Positions 58,606 to 64,000 of a stretch of 64,000 nucleotides of DNA are shown here, one piece after another. Under the pieces are notes generated by a model. That model had not been told where the DNA came from, did not search any database, and saw only the letters and a program-made list of their open reading frames with translations. Source of the stretch: an uncultured Naasia sp. (lineage in GTDB: Bacteria; Actinomycetota; Actinomycetes; Actinomycetales; Microbacteriaceae); assembly GCA_913778905.1 (NCBI GenBank), contig CAJYYA010000001.1:221327-285326 (forward strand), written 5' to 3'. Numbering within the stretch: position 1 is the stretch's first letter; each line of letters starts with the position of its first letter. Made by a program: the position numbers and the translations under genes.

Positions 58606-59784
58606 ATGGGCGACAAACTGACCGGGGCGTTTCGTCGCTATGCCTTCGCGCGCGCGTTCCATTCCGTTCAGCCCGACCACGCGGCGCCCGTCCACGTCTC
58701 CGGGCCGTGCCCGCACCGCGTACTCATCGTCGGCGCGGACAGCGCCGCGGGGTTCGGAGCTCGGACCGACGAGCTGACGCTCCCCGGACATTTCGCCCGG
58801 CACTTCGCCGCAGTCAGCGGAAGAGGCGTCGATGCCGACGTCATCGCGCAGGCCGGTATGGATGCGGCGGACGCGCTGGAACGATTGAGCGGCGACGAAC
58901 GGGAACTCAGCCGGTACAGCTGTATAGTCCTGTCCGTCGCCGCCGCCGAGATCGTCTCTTTCCTGTCGGAGCGGCGGTGGACCGAGCGTCTCGACCAGCT
59001 CCTCTCCTTCCTCGACGAGCGCATGGACGACGAGTGCCGGGTGGTGATCCTGCTCCCCCGCCTCACGAGCTGGGTGCCCTACGTGGCGAGACCCGTGGTG
59101 GATCGCGTCACCGGGCGAGCGGCGAGGTGGGTCCACGTCGCCGGTACCGTGGCCGCCCGCCACCCGAGAGCGGCGCTCCTCCTGCTCCCCGTGCGGACGA
59201 CCCCGCCGGGCACACCGTGGCGGCCGGCGGATTACGACCGGTGGGGTCGCGCCCTCGCGGAGTGCGTCTACCGACTCGTCCCCCGGGACACCCGCTCCGG
59301 GCTCGAGGAGACGATCTCGGAGGACGCCATTCAGCGCGCGACGGGCTCCCTCCCGGTGATCCCGGCGGTACACGAGGGGCGGTGTGGAGAGGAGGTCTCG
59401 CTCATCCTGAATCTCGCCAAGGAGTGGTTCGAGGCCGACGCCGTAGCACTCACGGTCTTCGACGGCGACGACGTCGTCATCACCCGCGCCGTCGGCATGG
59501 CCGAGGGAATGCGCACTCCCCGTGAGGTGACCCCGTGCGACACGACCGTGCGTCGTCCGGCCGGACACGTGGTCCCGCGCATGGATCAGCACCCCGCCTA
59601 CGCTCCCTTGGCGGAGCGAACGGGACTCCGTTTCTACGCCGGGTACCGCATCGAGGCCGCCAACGGCCTGCCGGTCGGAACGCTCTGCATCTTCCGCACG
59701 GAACCCGGCGGAGCCTTGAGCGAGGACGACATGGCGATCCTCCGCGACTTCGCGCTGCGCCTCTCGGCGGCCCTCGTCGGCTGA
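58606..59784 (+). CDS. SGNH-hydrolase-like domain fused to a GAF domain
   Basis: 392 residues, ATG after GGAGGGG. N-terminal about 200 residues: VLIVGADSAAGFGA is an SGNH block I with Asp-Ser in GADS, then VIAQAGMDAADAL and VAAAEIVSFL in the places of blocks II and III, but the GxND motif reads AAAE, so catalysis is doubtful. C-terminal about 150 residues: GAF fold (LAKEWFEADAVALTVFDGDDVVITRAVG, AGYRIEAANGLPVGTLCIF). Cytoplasmic. Possibly a signalling protein with a degenerate esterase domain. Confidence 0.75.
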   Translation: MGDKLTGAFRRYAFARAFHSVQPDHAAPVHVSGPCPHRVLIVGADSAAGFGARTDELTLPGHFARHFAAVSGRGVDADVIAQAGMDAADALERLSGDERELSRYSCIVLSVAAAEIVSFLSERRWTERLDQLLSFLDERMDDECRVVILLPRLTSWVPYVARPVVDRVTGRAARWVHVAGTVAARHPRAALLLLPVRTTPPGTPWRPADYDRWGRALAECVYRLVPRDTRSGLEETISEDAIQRATGSLPVIPAVHEGRCGEEVSLILNLAKEWFEADAVALTVFDGDDVVITRAVGMAEGMRTPREVTPCDTTVRRPAGHVVPRMDQHPAYAPLAERTGLRFYAGYRIEAANGLPVGTLCIFRTEPGGALSEDDMAILRDFALRLSAALVG

Positions 59785-59791
59785 TCCTCGC

Positions 59792-60292
59792 TCAGCGGGA
59801 ATCGGGGAAGCCGAGACGGCGGCTCTCCGCCCGCCAGGTGAGCAACCGCATCTGCGACGAGGAGATGCCGAAGTCGCGGTGGCCGGCTACGAGCTGCGCG
59901 TTGACCCGCGACCAGGGGAGGCCGTCCCGAGCGAAGACGAGGAGGCCGACGGGCGCCACCAGCGAACCGGCGTTCGCCGCGACTATCACCTCGCCGTTCT
60001 CGGCCAGCGCGAGGTCCCAGTGCAGGCGGGCCACCCGCAGCAGCATTCCGAATCCCGAGAAGCGGAAATAGCCGTCCGCGCCGCGCGTCGTGGCCTGCCG
60101 TCCGGTGAGGGAACGGATTTTGCCGCCCAGCACGAAACGTGCGGTGAAGGTCATCCGCTCCGGTGACACCTCACGGTATTCGAGCGTGGCCTGTTCCACA
60201 TTGGGCCGGCTGTCGAAGTAGCCGTGACTGCTCGCGCACAGCACCCAGCGCCCCGAGACCTCTCGCAGATCGTCGACGACATGTGCACGCAT
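59792..60292 (-). CDS. Hypothetical beta-rich protein, possibly lipocalin-like
   Basis: 166 residues. ATG 60292 has AAGG 7 nt upstream; GTG 60307 would add five. VSGRWVLCASSHGYFD at the start and alternating hydrophobic strands (ATLEYREVSPERMTFTARFVL, LHWDLALAENGEVIVAA) suggest a small beta-barrel, though no signal peptide is seen. Not assigned to a family. Converges tightly on the SGNH-GAF gene (7 bp). Confidence 0.65.
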   Translation of the reverse strand: MRAHVVDDLREVSGRWVLCASSHGYFDSRPNVEQATLEYREVSPERMTFTARFVLGGKIRSLTGRQATTRGADGYFRFSGFGMLLRVARLHWDLALAENGEVIVAANAGSLVAPVGLLVFARDGLPWSRVNAQLVAGHRDFGISSSQMRLLTWRAESRRLGFPDSR

Positions 60293-60364
60293 GCGGTCAC
60301 CTTGCACCCGACACCTGATGGTTCGGTCAAGATCCTGACAGCCCGGGCGGCCACGCGAGCGAGC

Positions 60365-61285
60365 TCACGCCACGCGGCGGATCCCCCAGCTGACGAGCCA
60401 CTCCTCGCCTGGGGCGAGCCAGCGGACGCCCTCTCCCGTGTTGAAGGCGTTCGCGGGAGCTGTCATGGGCTCGACGGCCACGGCGAGCTCGGGTCCGTCC
60501 ACGCCGGGGAATCCCGGCTTCGTGAACGCCTGCACCCAGGCGAAGTCCTCCTCCGCCCACAACTCGGTGACCACACCATCCGGGGCGGAGAGCCGGTGGC
60601 GGTATCGACCGTCGACGAGAGGCAGGCCGGTGAAGGCTCTGTCGATGTCGAGGTCTCCGACTCGACGCCCCTCTGCGAGGTCGTCCTCGGTGCCGGCCAC
60701 GCTCTCGGTCGCCGTCGGGATGTTGCGCTCGTCGGTCAGGTAGCGCCGCTCGGCGACCACCGTCAACGTGAGGTCCTCCGCCGGGGTGCCCCCGGCGCGC
60801 AGGAACGGGTGGGCGCCGATCGCGACGGGAGCAGGGGTATCGCCCGCGTTCACGACGCCGTGGGTGACGGTGAGCCCGTCGTCGACCAGTTCGTAGCGGA
60901 CCGACGTCTGCAGGAAGAAGGGGTAACCGTGCTGCGGATGAATGGACGCCGTGAGCGTGACCGCGCTCTCCTCGCGGTCCGTCGCACGGTATGCCGTGTT
61001 GCGGAGGAGCCCGTGCGAGGCGTTGCCATTCGCGAGGTCCGTCACGTCCAGCTCGTAATCGACCCCCTCATGGCTCCAGACGGCACCCGCGATCCGATTC
61101 GGCCAGGGCACGAGGATGAGACCGGCAGCAGACGGCGCGATGCCACCGTCGGGGTAGCGCTGCACGAGATGCTCACCCCCGACCTGCAGTTCTCGCAGGC
61201 CCGCAGCGAGATCGGCGACGACCGCGTGGCTGTCGCCGAACGATCCATGGAACGTGAGACGGTGCTGTTCTCCGGTCGGAAGCAT
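60365..61285 (-). CDS. Aldose 1-epimerase-like protein
   Basis: 306 residues. LILVPWPNRIAGAVWSHEG, ANGNASHGLLRN (His), PVAIGAHPFLRAGG (His) and the late catalytic Glu in VAVEPMTAPANAFNTGEG match the galactose mutarotase family. Interconverts anomers of aldoses. Single gene. Confidence 0.9.
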   Translation of the reverse strand: MLPTGEQHRLTFHGSFGDSHAVVADLAAGLRELQVGGEHLVQRYPDGGIAPSAAGLILVPWPNRIAGAVWSHEGVDYELDVTDLANGNASHGLLRNTAYRATDREESAVTLTASIHPQHGYPFFLQTSVRYELVDDGLTVTHGVVNAGDTPAPVAIGAHPFLRAGGTPAEDLTLTVVAERRYLTDERNIPTATESVAGTEDDLAEGRRVGDLDIDRAFTGLPLVDGRYRHRLSAPDGVVTELWAEEDFAWVQAFTKPGFPGVDGPELAVAVEPMTAPANAFNTGEGVRWLAPGEEWLVSWGIRRVA

Positions 61286-61515
61286 GGCGCCAGCCTAGGA
61301 GCCGCGGCCGCGAAGCGCCCGGGCTCGATACGGTCGCCGGTGTGTTCGTGCCCCAGGGGAGCTACGGAGACGGGTCCCTCCTCTACCGGGATCACTACTG
61401 GGAAACGCGCTCTCGGCGCGCCTTTGTCCCCCATCCCGGTTGCGCCGTGCTCACAGCGGCGTAACTTCTCTCCCCTCTGCAGCCGACAGCGAACTCCGGG
61501 GGGAGGTGAACGGCG

Positions 61516-62442
61516 ATGTCAGAACCCCTGACGAGAGCGTCCGAGAAGCGCCTGCCTCGGATCGTGCGCCGCGCGCTTCTCGGAGCCGGCATCGCCGTCG
61601 CCGCGGGAGTCGGATCCGCCGCCTTCGGCTTCGGGTCGACCGCGTGGGCCGCCGACTCCTCCGCTCCCGACGGACTCGGCTCCCTCGTCAGCGGGGTGAC
61701 CGATCCGCTCATCGGAGGTCCCGACTCGCTCCTCGGCTCGAGTCCGGTCGCCACCGTCGTCGAACCGGTCGCCGCCACGACCGACACCCTCCTGGACTCC
61801 GTGCCGGTGGTCGCTCCCGTCGTCGATGTCGCCCTTCCCGACGCCCCCGTCCAGACCGTGCTCTCTCCTGTGGTGGACACCGTCGACTCGACCCTCGAAC
61901 AGGTCGGGAGCACCGTGCAGACCGTTGTCGACGAGGCGGGAGGCGTGGTCGACGAGGTGGGCGGCGTGGTCGACGAGGTGGGCGGCGTGGTGGAGACGAC
62001 GGTGCCGCCGATCGCCGACCCCGACGTCCCCGGCCCTCGTGCCGCAGACGACCCCACCACTTCCGCGGGCGCCCGCCCCGCCGAGGCCTCATCGGTCGAC
62101 ACTCCGGCGACGTCCGCGGCCCTGACCGGACCGAGCAAGGCATTCGCCGGTTCGGCGCTTCCCGACTGGGACGAGCAGATGGAGCCGTCCACACCCCTCG
62201 CCGGTGCGAGCGTGTCCGCCCATGAAGAGCCCGCGGGCGCTCCGACCACGGGGGGCGCGGCACACGTGACCCTCTCGAGTTCGACCACGGCCGGCTCCGG
62301 GGGGTCCTCCCCCGCGGGCCCCGTCGGCGACCGCACGGGCGCGCCCCGCTCTCCCTCCCTGACGTCGGCCGTCTCCGCGGCCGCCGGCGATGACGCGCTC
62401 CCCGCGTCCGCCACCTTCGACACCGACTCCTCTCCCGACTGA
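61516..62442 (+). CDS. Secreted low-complexity Val/Pro/Ser-rich protein
   Basis: 308 residues, GGGAGG before the ATG. Signal peptide with a basic start and cleavage after STAWA. The mature part has repeated VV-D-V-P and V-D-E-V-G-G motifs (three copies of [12 protein letters not shown] near residues 138-160), then a Ser/Thr/Ala/Gly-rich half with no Cys. No enzyme domain and no wall anchor. It lies 114 bp before the chaplin-like gene and may be part of the same surface structure. Confidence 0.7.
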   Translation: MSEPLTRASEKRLPRIVRRALLGAGIAVAAGVGSAAFGFGSTAWAADSSAPDGLGSLVSGVTDPLIGGPDSLLGSSPVATVVEPVAATTDTLLDSVPVVAPVVDVALPDAPVQTVLSPVVDTVDSTLEQVGSTVQTVVDEAGGVVDEVGGVVDEVGGVVETTVPPIADPDVPGPRAADDPTTSAGARPAEASSVDTPATSAALTGPSKAFAGSALPDWDEQMEPSTPLAGASVSAHEEPAGAPTTGGAAHVTLSSSTTAGSGGSSPAGPVGDRTGAPRSPSLTSAVSAAAGDDALPASATFDTDSSPD

Positions 62443-62556
62443 GAGGTGATCAGCCGCGGCCTCGTGCTGCGGACCCGATCACTCGTCGCCCCACGGCGGC
62501 ACTCATCCCGGGCGTCGTCCGCGACGCCGGAACAGTCAATTGGAGATACGAGAACC

Positions 62557-63969
62557 ATGTCAGGAATCACTTCTCGAGTGCTCTTCGGAGTCCTCATCGC
62601 CGGAGGCATCTCGCTTCTCGGCGCGACCGCCGCCAACGCGGCGGAGACCAGCGGCCAGGACTCGATCCTGGGCGGTACGCAGGTCGTCCCGTCGATCGAC
62701 CTTCCCGTCGACATCGGCGGAATCGCAGCGGGGGTCCTCGGCGACGCCTCCTCGACCTCGGCCGGCGCAGAGTCGGTCCCGTCGACCCCGTCCGCCTCAT
62801 CCCCGTCGTCTCCGACGACGTCGGGCGACGACTCGATCGGCGGTGGGACGCAGGTGGCTCCCGTCATCGAGATCCCCGTCACCGTCGAGAACGTGGCAGC
62901 GGGAGTCCTCGGCGACGCCACCAGCGTCTCCGCACCGGCGCCGACGACCACCGCTCCCGCGGTGCGACAGGAGAGCGCACCCGCCACGTCGGGTGATGAC
63001 TCCCTCCTCGGCGGCACCCAGATCGCACCCGTGATCAACGCCCCCGTCGACGTCAGCGGCGTCGCCGCCGGAATCCTCGGAGACGCGGTCGTCAGCGGAG
63101 GCTCCGGCTCCGGCACAGCGGGCGCGATCGGCGGAGGCGGCAGCGAGCCGGCCACGTCGGGTGACGATTCCGTGCTCGGCGGCACCCAGATCGCCCCGGT
63201 GATCGACGCGCCGATCGTCATCGGCGACATCGCCGCAGGCGTTCTCGGAGACGGCACCGTCACCGGCTCGGCCGGGAACGGAACTCCCACCGCCACGTCG
63301 GGCGGAATCGTCAGCACCCCGTCCACCTCGGGTGACGAGTCCCTGCTCGGCGGCACCCAGGTCGCCCCGATCGTCAACGCTCCGATCACCATCGGCGGCA
63401 TCGCCGTCGGCGTCCTCGGCGACGGCACCGTCATCAGAGGCACATCGACCGGTAGCGGCGACGGATCGGGAGGCATCATCAGCAACCCGATCACCTCCGG
63501 TGACGGATCCATCCTCGGAGGGACCCAGATCGCGCCCGTGCTGAACCTCCCCGTCACCGTCGGCGGGATCGCCGTCGGTGTGGGCGGCGATGCGACCGTG
63601 ACGCCCGGCACCCCGGGGACACCCGGCACGCCTGGAACACCCGGCACGCCTGGCACGCCTGGCACCCCCGGAACACCCGGCACGCCTGGCACGCCTGGCA
63701 CGCCTGGCACGCCTGGCACGCCTGGCACGCCCGGAACGCCTGGCACGCCCGGCACCCCCGGAACGTCGGGCACCCCGGGTGACGCGGGCACGCCCGTCGC
63801 ATCCGTCGTCGCCTCATCCGCGGGACTGACGGTCACGTCCGGCACCTCGGGTGGCGCGCACTCCCTCGCCTCGACGGGCTTCCAGGGCGCCGGAGCGGCG
63901 GGTCTCGCGGGGCTGCTGCTGATTCTGGGGCTGGGCGGCATCGCCGTCCGTCGCCGTCTGGCGGTCTGA
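62557..63969 (+). CDS. Sortase-anchored protein with six Cys-free chaplin-like repeats and (TPG)18 stalk
   Basis: 470 residues. Signal peptide ends ANAA (28-29). Six repeats at about 31-63, 88-120, 144-176, 200-232, 257-289 and 313-345 share the pattern [22 protein letters not shown], resembling the chaplin/DUF320 consensus but without its cysteines. Linkers are Ser/Thr/Gly-rich; the repeat period is 56-57 residues. Then 18 TPG triplets, TSG, TPG (349-408), and a C-terminal LASTG (437-441), hydrophobic helix and RRRLAV, the class E sortase signal used by long chaplins. Confidence 0.85.
   Translation: MSGITSRVLFGVLIAGGISLLGATAANAAETSGQDSILGGTQVVPSIDLPVDIGGIAAGVLGDASSTSAGAESVPSTPSASSPSSPTTSGDDSIGGGTQVAPVIEIPVTVENVAAGVLGDATSVSAPAPTTTAPAVRQESAPATSGDDSLLGGTQIAPVINAPVDVSGVAAGILGDAVVSGGSGSGTAGAIGGGGSEPATSGDDSVLGGTQIAPVIDAPIVIGDIAAGVLGDGTVTGSAGNGTPTATSGGIVSTPSTSGDESLLGGTQVAPIVNAPITIGGIAVGVLGDGTVIRGTSTGSGDGSGGIISNPITSGDGSILGGTQIAPVLNLPVTVGGIAVGVGGDATVTPGTPGTPGTPGTPGTPGTPGTPGTPGTPGTPGTPGTPGTPGTPGTPGTPGTPGTSGTPGDAGTPVASVVASSAGLTVTSGTSGGAHSLASTGFQGAGAAGLAGLLLILGLGGIAVRRRLAV
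62647..63591 (+). repeat. Six tandem chaplin-like coding repeats
   Basis: About 168-171 nt per unit. Units 3 to 6 are most alike ([17 protein letters not shown] type); unit 2 is most divergent ([18 protein letters not shown]). Confidence 0.85.
63601..63780 (+). repeat. Thr-Pro-Gly microrepeat, 20 triplets
   Basis: 180 nt coding for (TPG)18, TSG, TPG. Codons vary between acg/acc/aca, cct/ccc/ccg and ggc/gga, with a stretch of near-identical 9-mers (cctggcacg) at about 63680-63725 that is prone to slippage. Confidence 0.95.
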
Positions 63970-64000
63970 CCCGTCGCGGGGTGGCCCCCCCGCGGGCTGC

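Noticed and set aside
61395..63941. 848-residue open frame on the minus strand, rich in Val-Pro-Gly, opposite the chaplin-like and companion genes
   Set aside because: It mirrors the repeats and TPG tract of the plus-strand genes, has no ribosome site or domain, and the plus-strand proteins have signal peptides and a sortase anchor.

Overview
The window is 64 kb of gene-dense, high-GC chromosome from an actinobacterium. I place it in or near Microbacteriaceae (Microbacterium-like) on these grounds: the order CarD - IspDF - CysS - RlmB, a GlnR-type orphan regulator beside ppk1, a stand-alone groEL under CIRCE operators, small proteins of the DUF2530, DUF3027, DUF3263 and DUF4032 types, many GTG and TTG starts, and several likely leaderless genes. 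No IS element, prophage, CRISPR array or rRNA gene was seen.

Layout. 1-10.5 kb: an NmrA-type oxidoreductase, then a seven-gene catabolic and uptake operon on the minus strand (SAF-domain oxidoreductase, ribose-type ABC importer, epimerase-type SDR, beta-hydroxyacid dehydrogenase, lactonase-type amidohydrolase). A LacI repressor and a small monooxygenase-fold protein diverge from it. A sigma-70 promoter with a LacI-type operator over its start site lies between them. 10.7-13.2 kb: a VanY-like carboxypeptidase diverging from a response regulator/kinase pair, followed by tRNA-Arg(CCT). 13.8-19.1 kb: tandem PrsW-type membrane proteases and two related cell-wall hydrolases (CHAP and NlpC/P60), with an HNH protein and a tiny Cys-containing reading frame between the hydrolases. 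19.2-30.6 kb: a DtxR/IdeR regulator, serC, a cold-shock protein, a PhoPR-like two-component system, an orphan WXG100 protein, groEL, a LytR_C protein, msrB, a nitroreductase and a class I amidotransferase.

30.6-39.6 kb: tRNA-Thr(TGT), a DsbA-like protein, an MsiK-type ATPase with a kinase-like DUF4032 protein, then the carD-ispDF-cysS-rlmB block and a lipoprotein. 39.6-55.5 kb: a phosphate-centred region with senX3-regX3, phoU, gpmA, glnR, ppk1, a MutT1-like hydrolase and pstSCAB. Repeats of a GTTCACC-like heptamer every 11 bp (PHO-box architecture) precede pstS, ppk1 and the senX3/phoU pair, so this looks like a physically clustered Pho regulon. 55.5-57 kb: sigK and rskA behind a sequence resembling the mycobacterial SigK promoter. 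57.3-61.3 kb: small proteins, tRNA-Lys(TTT), an SGNH-GAF fusion and an aldose epimerase.

The right end carries the most unusual gene, at 62557-63969. It encodes a secreted protein with six cysteine-free chaplin-like repeats, an uninterrupted run of 18 Thr-Pro-Gly triplets (collagen-like or stalk-like) and a C-terminal LASTG sortase signal. Just upstream is a secreted, low-complexity companion gene. Together they look like a candidate surface-assembly system that I cannot match to a described one.
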